DNA from: Myxococcota bacterium
Lineage (GTDB): Bacteria > Myxococcota_A > Polyangia > Polyangiales > Houyiibacteriaceae
Reading direction: 5' to 3'
DNA length: 47,922 nt
Assembly (NCBI GenBank): GCA_028284955.1
Contig: JANQQS010000060.1
Span: forward strand, 1-47,922
The position numbers and the translations under genes were made by a program. Positions 1 through 8,001 of the stretch are shown here, in pieces. The stretch's first letter is position 1. Each line of letters begins with the position of its first letter. The notes under the pieces were generated by a model. The model was not told the DNA's origin and made no database searches. It saw only the letters and a list, made by a program, of their open reading frames with translations.

Positions 1-46
1 CCAGCCGAAGTACCCGACGTACGTCGGCTGGCCTGCGCTGCCGGGG

Positions 47-83
47 CGCTCGCGCTCAGACCAAAATTTCACTGCTCTATGGG
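47..83 (-). repeat. Motif copy A (alternating inverted repeat)
   Basis: Read on the minus strand it runs CCATAGAGcagtG..ATTTTGGTCTGA..GCGAGCG. It pairs as an imperfect inverted repeat with copy B at 167-203 and matches copy C at 423-458 in the same orientation. The shared core is ATAGAG followed about 10 bases later by TTTTGGYCTGA. Confidence 0.6.
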
Positions 84-166
84 ATGCGACTTGCGTTGCC
101 ATCAACCCATCTGACCACTGCTCTAGAGCAAAGCCTGCTTGCGTTGATCGTAAACTCGAGTCGCGT

Positions 167-203
167 ACCATAGAGTGCTGGGATTTTGGTCTGATTGCGA
201 GCG
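167..203 (+). repeat. Motif copy B (alternating inverted repeat)
   Basis: Plus-strand copy: CCATAGAGtgctGGGATTTTGGTCTGATTGCGAGCG in two overlapping parts. With copy A it forms a long imperfect stem that extends inward through GGGATGCGACTT (81-92) and its near complement around 155-166. Confidence 0.6.
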
Positions 204-215
204 GCTGCTTTTCCC

Positions 216-258
216 GGGGGCGATGTCGCCCCCGCCCCATCGAATACATCCGATGGGG
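216..258. other. Two adjacent 8-bp hairpins
   Basis: First stem GGGGGCGA (216-223) / TCGCCCCC (226-233); second stem CCCCATCG (235-242) / CGATGGGG (251-258) with an 8-base loop. Both are perfect. No T-run follows on either strand, so a simple intrinsic terminator is not shown, but they could end transcription arriving from the minus-strand gene. Confidence 0.5.
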
Positions 259-422
259 CCCCACCCCTTACTGGACAGCGAACGACTGAGGAAGGCTCCG
301 AGCCTTTCGCAAGGAGAGAGCGAGGAGGTTGTTGCGACTGGAGCTGTGCATGGCGGAGCGGACGAAGTCCGTGAAGCTGCACTGGTCTAGACGCAGTACG
401 GGTCCGAAGGACCCTAGTCCAG

Positions 423-458
423 CCGCAATCAGGCCAAAAGATCAGTGCTCTCTATCGC
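423..458 (-). repeat. Motif copy C, containing the stop codon of the adjacent gene
   Basis: Minus-strand copy with core GATAGAG..CACTGATC and TTTTGGCCTGATTGCG. The TAG stop codon (454-452 on the minus strand) of the phosphotransferase-like gene lies inside the ATAGAG core, so the repeat begins exactly where that open frame ends. Confidence 0.55.
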
Positions 459-2251
459 CCGAGGCGGCGCGGGGCACGGTAGTTCCGCCACCGACGGTCG
501 TCTTCACGCCGTGATCGGATTCGTGATGCATAGGTGCCCGGAGTCCCCGCCGCCAGGTCACGCAGCTCGGATACGCGTAGATAGAAAACATCAGACGGTT
601 GATCTAGTTCCACCCGGTTCACCAGCCGTGCCCCCACATCGAGCGCTTGTTGTCGAAAGGCAAGCAATGCTCGAGATAGCGCCTCACCAACCACCCCCCG
701 CGCAAGCCCAATTTCCTTCAAGATGGCAAGCAACATACCCACGCGAACCTGCCTCATCGGAGACCCCAATCTCGCGCGGTGGCTGACGCGTAGTCGTGCA
801 ATCGTGTCTCGACGCGTTCGTTCGCGGGTGGATGGATCCCAGGAAGAAAGCAAACCAAACGCTTCGATGAGCGACTCATCGCTATCCCCAAAGGCCGGAA
901 CCCGCACGTCGACTCCCAAAGGACGTGCGTTTCGAAGTGATTGACGGATTTCGCGCCATTGCTGCGGATCCGCGAGTGGCCACTCGCGAAGCTCAGCGTT
1001 CGAACCCGCGAGGGCCCACTCGCGCGTGCAGTGGACCATACGCGCGTGTAGCTGGCGCCGAGACCGAACCGCGCGAGGCGACACCAACACTTCGGCTTCC
1101 GGCGCACTGATGGTAATTCCAGCACGCTCCAGCATCGAAACAGCCGCGACGCTCAAATCGCCAAACCCAAACAAAAGGAAAAACCCGTCAGCCACAACGC
1201 CCTGAATATCGCTAAGCAACGCGAGCGCAGTTTCCTCGCGACGCGCGCTTGCGAGATACGATGCGTGCAGCGCTTGAAGCCGTTGCTGGCTCTGTTTCCC
1301 GTATGCTTTCGCTTGTTGCCGGAGGGTCGACGCGCGAGTCGCGAGTCGCGAAAAAGCCACTCCTTCGCGCACTCCGGATCGCCAGCGACGCCTGCGGCCC
1401 ACACGCTGGTTTCTCGGAATTGAGCGGTAGGGCCGTCCATAGATGGTCCGAAACGGCGTCCCACGCGTGCGACTCTCCGGCGCTCGGAATGCTCGCTCCA
1501 TGGTGTCAAGAGTGAGCGGAGCCATCGTGCCCTCATCGCAGCCCATCAAATCTACACGTCTCAACACGCTGGACATGAAGGTGGGGGCCAGGCGAACACT
1601 ACGCACCGACAGCACCGAAACCTTTCCGCCACTCACGATCCACTCAATTTTCACTGGACGACCCAATGCGAGCTGAGCGCGATCGGCCAGGTCGGCGGCT
1701 TGCTCCACCAGTCGTGGCTGGAGTCCCTCACCATGCGTGACAATCCGGCCACTCCGGCGCTCGACCAGCCATGGAGCGGCCGGCGACGCGACACCCCAAA
1801 CGCTTACCTCGTCAGGATTTGAGCGAAGCGGCTCAACGCTCGCCGCCCACCCAAACGATCCTTTGTCCCGCGGAGCCACCACCATGCGCACCGCCGCGCC
1901 ACTGCTGCCCAACGCAAACGCGAGCTCCGGCGCCTCCAGTTCCTTCACAAGTCGAACAACCTTCGCTGAAAGGTCGGCGTCCTGGTCTTCGAAATCAACC
2001 GCGTGGGCTGCGCGGCGCTCAAATTGCTCTGCGGCAATGCCCTCCGGCAAAAGCGCCCGCACCGTAACAAGGGGAGACTCGTCGAGCGCCGTGCGAATCG
2101 CCGTCTCCAGTCGCTCGGCAGGGCGCGCCGTAGACATGGACACGATGAGCCCATCCGCTACGGAGACCCGTTCGTCCAACAACTGGACCAGCTCCAGCTC
2201 GCGAGACCCGAGCGTTCGCAACCCGTCGCGGCGCAGCTGTTTCAGAGGCAC
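452..2251 (-). CDS. Degenerate PEP-synthase / rifampicin-phosphotransferase-like protein lacking the phosphohistidine domain
   Basis: 599 aa. The segment around residues 185-220 (ADLADRAQLALGRPVKIEW...) matches the end of the PEP/pyruvate-binding (PPDK_N, ATP-grasp) domain. Residues ~530-575 (ARLVNRVELDQPSDVFYL) match the region just before the swivelling phosphohistidine domain of rifampicin phosphotransferase and PEP synthase. Known enzymes of this family are about 800-870 aa with a C-terminal catalytic histidine domain; here the protein stops right after the linker. The N-terminal nucleotide-binding half also looks short, with no clear catalytic loop. It is probably a non-catalytic relative or a decaying gene. 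It follows the thiolase by 59 bases on the same strand, so co-transcription is likely. The stop codon falls within repeat copy C. Family membership is moderately sure; function is unknown. Confidence 0.6.
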   Translation of the reverse strand: MPLKQLRRDGLRTLGSRELELVQLLDERVSVADGLIVSMSTARPAERLETAIRTALDESPLVTVRALLPEGIAAEQFERRAAHAVDFEDQDADLSAKVVRLVKELEAPELAFALGSSGAAVRMVVAPRDKGSFGWAASVEPLRSNPDEVSVWGVASPAAPWLVERRSGRIVTHGEGLQPRLVEQAADLADRAQLALGRPVKIEWIVSGGKVSVLSVRSVRLAPTFMSSVLRRVDLMGCDEGTMAPLTLDTMERAFRAPESRTRGTPFRTIYGRPYRSIPRNQRVGRRRRWRSGVREGVAFSRLATRASTLRQQAKAYGKQSQQRLQALHASYLASARREETALALLSDIQGVVADGFFLLFGFGDLSVAAVSMLERAGITISAPEAEVLVSPRAVRSRRQLHARMVHCTREWALAGSNAELREWPLADPQQWREIRQSLRNARPLGVDVRVPAFGDSDESLIEAFGLLSSWDPSTRERTRRDTIARLRVSHRARLGSPMRQVRVGMLLAILKEIGLARGVVGEALSRALLAFRQQALDVGARLVNRVELDQPSDVFYLRVSELRDLAAGTPGTYASRIRSRREDDRRWRNYRAPRRLGR

Positions 2252-2310
2252 AATACCCGGCGCGAATCTCTTATCGCGCTCGCCTACATCGACTTGAGAG
2301 GGAATCGTCG

Positions 2311-3504
2311 TCAGACCCGCTCCACAACGACGGACACCGCTTCACCCCCCCCAATGCACAACGACGCGAGCCCGGTACGAGCCTCCCGAGCGACCATCGC
2401 ATGCAGCAAGGTAACCAAAATACGGGCGCCAGACGCTCCGATGGGATGGCCCAGCGCGACCGCACCACCGTTCACGTTGAGCTTTTCATGCGGGATCGCT
2501 AGCTTCGCCATGCAAGCCATCGCCACTGCGGAAAACGCTTCGTTGATTTCCCACAGATCAATATCCGCAATCTGCCTCTTCGCGCGCGCCAAGACTTTCT
2601 CGACTGCGCCAATTGGAGCGGTGGTGAACCACTCCGGCGCCTGGGCGTGTCCACCGTATTCGACGATACGCGCGAGAGGCTTGAGCCCGTGACGAGTGAC
2701 AGCCTCTTCGCTCGCGAGAATCAACGCCGCGGCGCCATCATTGAGCTTTGAGGCGTTCGCCGCAGTGATCGTGCCGTCTTTCTGAAACGCAGGTCTCAGC
2801 GAAGGCATCTTGTCAAAGCGAGCGCGCTTTGGTTCCTCATCCTCTTCGACGACGGTGTCGCCACGCCGCCCGGGAATCGTTATCGGAGCGATTTCCGATT
2901 TGAATGCGCCGTCTTCCTGTGCGCCGATCGCTCGGCGATACGACTCGATCGCGAACTCATCTTGCTGCTCTCGAGAGAAGCTGTACTCGCGCGCGCAGAG
3001 CTCGCCTGCTTCGCCCATGTGGTAATCGTGATAGGGGTCCCACAATCCATCGTGGATCACCGAATCGACAACCTTGTTGTGTCCCATTCGGTATCCGGCT
3101 CGAGCTTTCGGCAGCAGGTAGGGAGACAAGCTCATCGATTCCATCCCACCCGCCACGACGACGTCTGCGTCTCCGAGGAGAATGCTCTTGGCGCCGAGAA
3201 TCACCGACATGAGCCCCGAGCCGCACACTTTGCCCACCGTTGTGGCGGGTGCGCGATCCGGAATTCCGGCGGCCTTCGCGGCCTGTCGCGCAGGAGCTTG
3301 CCCTAGCCCTGCGCTGAGTACATTCCCGAAGTAAACCTCGTCGACCACGGACGCATCGCACCCGCCCTGCTCGAGCGCGCTCCGCGCAGCCGCGGCGCCG
3401 AGCGTGGTCGCCGCGACCGAACCCAGCGCACCGCAAAACGCTCCTATCGGAGTGCGGACGCCGGACACGATATAAATGTTCCGTTCTGATGCGTGCAGAC
3501 CCAT
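2311..3504 (-). CDS. Acetyl-CoA acetyltransferase (thiolase)
   Basis: 397 aa, normal thiolase length. It condenses two acetyl-CoA to acetoacetyl-CoA, or cleaves 3-ketoacyl-CoA, in the cytoplasm. Visible catalytic residues are the nucleophilic Cys94 in GKVCGSGL, His353 in GHPIGASG, and Cys383 in SLCIGGGEA. The conserved block VAGGMESMS is present around 118-126. The start ATG is preceded by GAGGAGG about nine bases upstream, a strong ribosome-binding site. The downstream partner is the phosphotransferase-like gene; the tRNA-Val lies just upstream. No other beta-oxidation or polyhydroxybutyrate genes are in the window, so whether it acts in degradation or synthesis is open. Confidence 0.95.
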   Translation of the reverse strand: MGLHASERNIYIVSGVRTPIGAFCGALGSVAATTLGAAAARSALEQGGCDASVVDEVYFGNVLSAGLGQAPARQAAKAAGIPDRAPATTVGKVCGSGLMSVILGAKSILLGDADVVVAGGMESMSLSPYLLPKARAGYRMGHNKVVDSVIHDGLWDPYHDYHMGEAGELCAREYSFSREQQDEFAIESYRRAIGAQEDGAFKSEIAPITIPGRRGDTVVEEDEEPKRARFDKMPSLRPAFQKDGTITAANASKLNDGAAALILASEEAVTRHGLKPLARIVEYGGHAQAPEWFTTAPIGAVEKVLARAKRQIADIDLWEINEAFSAVAMACMAKLAIPHEKLNVNGGAVALGHPIGASGARILVTLLHAMVAREARTGLASLCIGGGEAVSVVVERV

Positions 3505-3535
3505 GCGTTGCAGCCTCCTCGGTTCGAATCAACAG

Positions 3536-3607
3536 TGGGCGATGCTGGATTTGAACCAGCGACTTCCTCCGTGTGAAGAAGGCACTCTACCCCTGAGTTA
3601 ATCGCCC
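3536..3607 (-). tRNA. tRNA-Val (anticodon CAC)
   Basis: On the minus strand the acceptor GGGCGAT pairs with ATCGCCC. The D-arm is ACTC-AGGGGTA-GAGT, the anticodon arm CCTTC-TTCACAC-GGAGG (one G-U pair) and the T-arm GCTGG-TTCAAAT-CCAGC. The anticodon at the loop centre is CAC, reading GUG valine codons. The discriminator is A and the 3' CCA is not encoded (CTG follows), so CCA must be added by nucleotidyltransferase. Confidence 0.95.
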
Positions 3608-3703
3608 TGCGTGCCGGCTAAATCGCCACCGGTCGAGGGTCGTAGCAGCCGGCCCTGTGCTCTGCAACTCGTGATCCATTCCTGCACTTTGCAGCGACGG
3701 GTC

Positions 3704-6040
3704 TCACTTAGCGTCTTGTTTCTCAGAGGAGCCTGCAAGCTTGGCGCGAAGCAAATCTCCGAACGTTCCAAACCCCTGTCGGGAAGCTTCTTTGCGGTAC
3801 TCGCGGACGGCCTGGCGTTCTTCGTCTACTTCGCGGCCGCGAATGGAGCATCGAAGCTGGCCATCTCGTTCCGTGCCCACGATTTTCACGTTCAGTTGGC
3901 TGCCGGCAGCGAACGTTTTTTTCCGATCTCCCCGCACGTCCCCGAGATCCCGATTGCTAATATAACCGCGCCCTCGTCGACCGAGCACCCCTTGGACCTG
4001 CACCATGATTCCGTGATGCTCGACCCGTTCGACAACCACTGTAACGTGCGAACCTTGCTTGAGGCTTTGTGGAGCGGTGGTCGGATCAACGGCCCCCGAT
4101 GCGATCGCGGCTGCGTCGCTCGCCGAGAGTTTCGATAGAGAGATACGACGCTGCTTCTTGTCCACCCGCTCCACAATGACGGCAAGAGTTTCGCCGTCTT
4201 GCAGGACGTGCTTGGCGTGTTTGAGATCTCGGCCTCCCAGCTCCGAGATGTGGAGCAGCCCTTCCACCCCTGGCGCAAGGCGCAAGAACGCACCAAACTC
4301 GGTGGTCCGAACGACTGTCCCTTCGTGCGTGGAGCCAATCCTGAGGACGTCGGCGTGTTCGTCCCACGGGTCCGGCTGACAGAGCCGAGCCGACAGCGAC
4401 ACTCGAGACTGGCGGTCACGCCTCGTACCGGGCTGCACCTTCAGCACCTGGACTTCGATTTCATCCCCCGGCGTGGCCACGTCCGCCGGCCGAACCCCGC
4501 GCAGCCACGACACCTCGCTCTGATGGACCAGCCCGTCGAGCCCATCCCCAAGGTCGACGAGCAGCCCGTACTCCCGCACGTCGACGACTCGCCCGGTGAT
4601 CTTTTGACCGACTTCAAGCGACTTGAGGCGTTCTTTGGCCTTCTTGCGCTGTTCCCGCTCCAGAATGCCCCGGCGACTCACCACGATGCTGCGCTCGCCG
4701 GTCTTCGCAGGCGGAACCGTGAACTCCACCGTCCTCCCCAAAAAGTCGGCAGGTGTTTCGATAGCGCCAAGCGCCATCCCGCTGGCCGGGCAAAACACCC
4801 GAATCCCATGCACCAGTACGTCGAAGCCACCCCGGTTGAACCCGAACACGGTGCCCTTGACTCGGGTCTTGGCTTCGCGAGCCGCCACGATGGCCTGCTT
4901 TGCCGCGGGACGGTCGATGATTCGATTCACGATGGCGATATGTCCGCTCTCCGAAAGCGCACCCACTCGCCCTCGGAAAATCGCACCGATCGCCGGAGGG
5001 TCCGGCGTAGGCTCTTCCTCCGTAGCTGCCGCTGTTTCCTCTAGCGGTTCTTCCGATGGCTCTCCTGCGCGCTCCTCGGAACGCTCCTCCTCTTCGACTC
5101 GGCGTTCTTCCGTGGCGTCTGAAGAAGTGGATGGTGAATCGCCGACCCCGGCCGCGAGTCCCGCCGCCGCGGACTCCTCGGCAGCAGGAAGCTCAACCGC
5201 CGCACCCGTTTCACCAGCTTCGCCGCCTACGTCGGCTTCATGGACCGCAGGCGCGCTGGCTTCCGAAGGCTCGCCGCTCGCTTCTTCCAAGGGTTCGTGG
5301 GTCGGTTGCGTTTCCGAAGCGGGCTCGTCGGCATCATGGGGCGCTGGGGCATCGCCAGACGCCGAAGCCGTTCCTTCTGTGCCGGCTTCCTGGGCTGTGG
5401 TTGCGTCGTCCCCAGAAGCTGCTGTTTCCTTTCCGTCGGCCGCTGCTTCGGGCTCAGGAATCACGGGCACCTCTCGAGGCTCCCGTATGTCGGCGATAGC
5501 AATGGCCTTACCAAACAAGTCGATTTCAATGGCTTCGTGGTCGACCGTCTTCACTCGCCCGGCCACCACCTCCCCGACCGAAAATGCATGGCGGCGGGTA
5601 TGTCCCTCAAAGAGATGACCAAAAGGGCCGGAGGGGTTTGCTTTCTCTGCAGCGGCCTTTTTCTTCCGCTTCCGTTTCTTCTTCTTCGGCGCAGCCGCAC
5701 CGCTCGCAGCGTCAGCGTCTTTCGGATCGACGGCCTTTAGCTCCTCTTGCGTTCCGCCGGTCGATGCGTCCGCGCTCGCCTCTCCTGCGTTGGAAGTCGC
5801 CTCTGCGCTGGAAGTCACCTCTGCGCTGGAAGTCACCTCTGCGCTGAGCGTCTCCGTATTCCCCGCAGTCTCTGAATTTGGAGTGTCTGACGATTCGGGT
5901 TCGGCCGGTGTGCCAACCGCGCCTCGCGAGGAGGCTTCAGGCCCCGCGTTGTCGTCGCTCCCTGAGGAGGTTGATTCTTCCGACTGAGCGTCGGTCTGGC
6001 TCGGAGCTCCGTCCAGAGAATCGCTTTCCGTCGCCATCAT
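3704..6040 (-). CDS. Ribosomal protein S1-like protein with acidic insert in the first S1 domain
   Basis: 778 aa, five S1 (OB-fold) RNA-binding domains. Residues 1-118 are Ser/Glu/Ala-rich and disordered-looking, followed by a very basic patch (119-128, ten residues all Lys/Arg). S1 domain 1 begins at 152 (SVGEVVAGRV), breaks off after ADIRE (~188), and resumes at PPAIGAIFRGRV (~348); the ~155 residues between are almost all Ala/Glu/Ser/Asp/Pro/Thr. Domains 2-5 are near 393-455, 477-552, 569-637 and 662-735. Domains 1-4 align in order with ribosomal protein S1, including the FCPAS, RRGILEREQ and DPW landmarks. It probably binds mRNA or the ribosome. Whether it is the housekeeping RpsA or a paralogue cannot be told here. 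A three-unit 18-bp repeat lies in the N-terminal tail. Two Met codons open the frame. Confidence 0.85.
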   Translation of the reverse strand: MMATESDSLDGAPSQTDAQSEESTSSGSDDNAGPEASSRGAVGTPAEPESSDTPNSETAGNTETLSAEVTSSAEVTSSAEATSNAGEASADASTGGTQEELKAVDPKDADAASGAAAPKKKKRKRKKKAAAEKANPSGPFGHLFEGHTRRHAFSVGEVVAGRVKTVDHEAIEIDLFGKAIAIADIREPREVPVIPEPEAAADGKETAASGDDATTAQEAGTEGTASASGDAPAPHDADEPASETQPTHEPLEEASGEPSEASAPAVHEADVGGEAGETGAAVELPAAEESAAAGLAAGVGDSPSTSSDATEERRVEEEERSEERAGEPSEEPLEETAAATEEEPTPDPPAIGAIFRGRVGALSESGHIAIVNRIIDRPAAKQAIVAAREAKTRVKGTVFGFNRGGFDVLVHGIRVFCPASGMALGAIETPADFLGRTVEFTVPPAKTGERSIVVSRRGILEREQRKKAKERLKSLEVGQKITGRVVDVREYGLLVDLGDGLDGLVHQSEVSWLRGVRPADVATPGDEIEVQVLKVQPGTRRDRQSRVSLSARLCQPDPWDEHADVLRIGSTHEGTVVRTTEFGAFLRLAPGVEGLLHISELGGRDLKHAKHVLQDGETLAVIVERVDKKQRRISLSKLSASDAAAIASGAVDPTTAPQSLKQGSHVTVVVERVEHHGIMVQVQGVLGRRGRGYISNRDLGDVRGDRKKTFAAGSQLNVKIVGTERDGQLRCSIRGREVDEERQAVREYRKEASRQGFGTFGDLLRAKLAGSSEKQDAK
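5791..5844 (-). repeat. 3 x 18-bp tandem repeat in the S1-like gene
   Basis: Plus-strand unit TGGAAGTCRCCTCTGCGC, three copies in phase with codons, encoding SAEVTS-type hexapeptides in the disordered N-terminal tail. Confidence 0.85.
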
Positions 6041-6377
6041 CGCTATTCCCTCGCGGACCTATCGTCGAACCGGTGCCATCTCGATTGTTCCGCGAACAGA
6101 CACTGCCAACGACTCGTACAAACGACGCCGGAACGTCAACCTTTACGCTCCCGAAAGGATATCCAACCGGGAGGCGGGAGCCTAGGGGGTCGTCCAACCG
6201 TCGTCAAGGCGGAGGCGATCGAGCGGGTCGCTCCGTCGTTCGACATGGTTATTGTCCGACATAGGTGCCTATCTCGGTACATCCAGAACGTTCCACCAAA
6301 TCAGGAAGTGATTCATCTGGAAGATGATTCATCGGTCCTCCGCCATCGCTCCGTGATACCCTTTATAGAACGTACGC
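6041..6377. other. Divergent intergenic region between S1-like and PilZ genes
   Basis: About 340 bases without a gene. It should hold the promoter of the S1-like gene (minus) and of the PilZ gene (plus). At 6147-6181 two mutually exclusive stems can form: GCTCCCG (6147-6153) may pair with CGGGAG at 6168-6173 or with CGGGAGC at 6175-6181. A TATAGA hexamer sits at 6364-6369. No open frame here looks coding. Confidence 0.55.
6364..6369 (+). promoter_or_regulatory. Possible -10 box of the PilZ gene (leaderless?)
   Basis: TATAGA lies only 8 bases before the PilZ ATG and no Shine-Dalgarno sequence precedes that ATG. A start of transcription at the usual distance would fall at or beside the A of ATG, suggesting a leaderless mRNA. 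No good -35 box is visible, so this is tentative. Confidence 0.3.
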
Positions 6378-6767
6378 ATGCACGAAGATCGACGCGAAGA
6401 CCCCCGCACTCCGATCGAACTCAAGGTGGAGTACAAACGGCTCAACTCGTTCTTCGCAGACTACACACGCAACATCAGTCACGGCGGCACCTTCATTCGC
6501 ACGGAAAAACCCTTGCCGATCGGCACGGAATTCATGTTTCAACTTCACGTGCCGATGCTCGATGAACCCCTTTCGCTACGGGGAAAGGTGCAGTGGATCG
6601 TCAAACCAGAAGACGCGAACGAAGATGCTGAACCGGGCATGGGCATCGGTTTCATCTACAGCTCAGAGGCCCAGCGCGCGCGCATTAAGACCGCAGTGGA
6701 AAATCTGATGATCGATAGCTTGGGTCCGGTCATTCACGAAAAGCTCATTCGCAAGACAGCGGATTGA
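6378..6767 (+). CDS. PilZ-domain protein (TIGR02266-like)
   Basis: 129 aa, essentially a single PilZ domain. The c-di-GMP-binding signature is intact: RxxxR as R6-EDP-R10 and the second motif N32-I-S34-HG-G37. PilZ domains bind cyclic di-GMP and change partner interactions; short stand-alone forms of this type are common in myxobacteria and relatives, where some act in motility. The sequence EPGMGIGF near residue 94 is the family's conserved final strand. It is a cytoplasmic protein with no membrane segment. It sits alone between the S1-like gene and prfB, so the neighbours do not name a target. The ATG at 6378 has no Shine-Dalgarno sequence but begins right before the conserved domain. Confidence 0.88.
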   Translation: MHEDRREDPRTPIELKVEYKRLNSFFADYTRNISHGGTFIRTEKPLPIGTEFMFQLHVPMLDEPLSLRGKVQWIVKPEDANEDAEPGMGIGFIYSSEAQRARIKTAVENLMIDSLGPVIHEKLIRKTAD

Positions 6768-6843
6768 CACCTCTTCGGACCCGATGTAGTTCGGGAACCG
6801 CTCGAGAAACTGCTCCGCTCCGCACAACACCCGGAATGAACTT

Positions 6844-7999
6844 GTGTCCTTATTGATCGACGAGAGCCGCGAAACACTCGCCGCCTTGGCGCAGCGCCTG
6901 AATGCGCTGGGGAGGTATCTTTGACCTCGACGATCTCCGACACGAAGTAGACCGGCTCACAAATCTGAGCTCCGAGCCTGGGTTTTGGGACGATCAGCAG
7001 GCCGCGCAAAAACTGATGCGCGAACGGGCCAACGCCGAAGCCAAGGTTCGGGTGTTCGAGAAAATCAAGGGCGACATCGAGGCGCTCGGGGAACTCCTCG
7101 AACTCGCCGCGGAGGACGACGACGAATCCATGGTGGCGGACGTCGCAGCGCAGTTTCCCGAGTTGGAAGAAGGGATTCGCGAGCTCGAACTCAAACGCAT
7201 GCTCAGCGACAAAGACGACACCGACGCGATCCTCAGTGTCAAACCGGGCGCCGGCGGTGTCGACGCACACGACTGGGCCGACATGCTTTTGCGCATGTAC
7301 TCAAGGTGGTGCCAAGCGAAGGGTTACCAAACGGAGATGCTCAGCCGTCAAGCGGGCGACGAAGCCGGCATTAGCCATGCATCGCTCTTGGTCAAAGGGC
7401 CCTACGCCTACGGGTACCTTCGCGCAGAAAACGGCGTGCACCGCCTGATTCGCATCAGCCCCTTCGATGCCAACAAGCGTCGGCACACTGCGTTTGCCGC
7501 GGTCAGCGTGGTGCCCAACCTCGACGACGACATTGCTGCAGACGACATCAAGATCCGCGACGAGGATATTGAAGTGACCACCATGCGGTCGGGCGGAGCG
7601 GGGGGTCAGCACGTCAACCGGACAGAGTCGGCAGTGCGTATACGACACCTGCCCACAGGCTATGTCGTACGGTGTGACGCGGAACGCTCTCAACATCAAA
7701 ATCGAGATACAGCAATGAAGATGCTCCGCGGCTTTCTGTACGAGAAAGCACGACGGGAACAAGAGCAAGCCTTCGAAGAAGCCTTTGTCGGCGATCAATC
7801 AGAAATCGCGTTTGGCTCCCAAGCTCGAACATACACCCTGCACCCCTACACCATGGTGAAGGACGAACGCACCGACCACAAAACGGGCTCGGCGCAGGCC
7901 GTGCTCGACGGCGACTTGGATACGTTCATCGAAACCTATCTGCTGCAAAACGCGGATCGACGTAACGAGAAGTCTTCTGACGAAGACGAGGAGCTCTAA
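6844..7999 (+). CDS. prfB: Peptide chain release factor 2, with programmed +1 frameshift
   Basis: Recognises UGA/UAA stop codons and triggers peptide release on the ribosome. The continuous open frame starts at 6902, but the real N-terminus is in another frame. From GTG 6844 one reads VSLLIDESRETLAALAQRL..LGRYL to TGA at 6922-6924; slipping +1 on CTT (6919-6921) continues at 6923 with DLDDLRHEVD. The site GGGGAGG-TAT-CTT-TGA-C is almost identical to the classical RF2 autoregulatory site, with an internal Shine-Dalgarno three bases before CTT. RF2 marks are the SPF tripeptide in IRISPFDANKR and the GGQ loop in SGGAGGQHVN. The spliced product is about 384 aa; E. coli RF2 is 365. The exact start (GTG 6844, or TTG 6853) is not certain. 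It overlaps no neighbour; lysS follows after 2 bases. Confidence 0.95.
6911..6925 (+). promoter_or_regulatory. prfB +1 programmed frameshift site
   Basis: GGAGG internal Shine-Dalgarno, TAT, slippery CTT, in-frame TGA and a following C. RF2 shortage slows termination at this UGA and favours the shift, giving negative feedback on RF2 level (known mechanism in E. coli). Confidence 0.93.
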
Positions 8000-8001
8000 C
8001 C

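Larger units (their letters stand above)
1..451. other. Non-coding, hairpin-rich region
   Basis: I see no convincing gene here; short open frames on both strands have no recognisable protein features. The stretch is packed with inverted repeats: an 8-bp stem 1-8/24-31, two adjacent 8-bp hairpins at 216-233 and 235-258, a 5-bp stem at 359-371, a 6-bp stem at 400-414 inside a larger imperfect stem, and the palindrome GCTCTAGAGC at 120-129. A ~37-bp motif occurs three times in alternating orientation (47-83, 167-203, 423-458). The region is the 3' flank of the minus-strand gene that stops at 452. It could be a structured RNA, a small non-autonomous mobile element or a decayed intergenic repeat; sequence alone does not decide. 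Confidence 0.6.

Noticed and set aside
77-382. 101-codon minus-strand open frame in the hairpin-rich region
   Set aside because: It runs straight through several perfect hairpins and the repeat motif, has no Shine-Dalgarno and no recognisable protein features.
6902-6922. ATG at 6902 as the start of prfB
   Set aside because: No Shine-Dalgarno, and it ignores the upstream RF2-like peptide joined by the classical +1 frameshift site.
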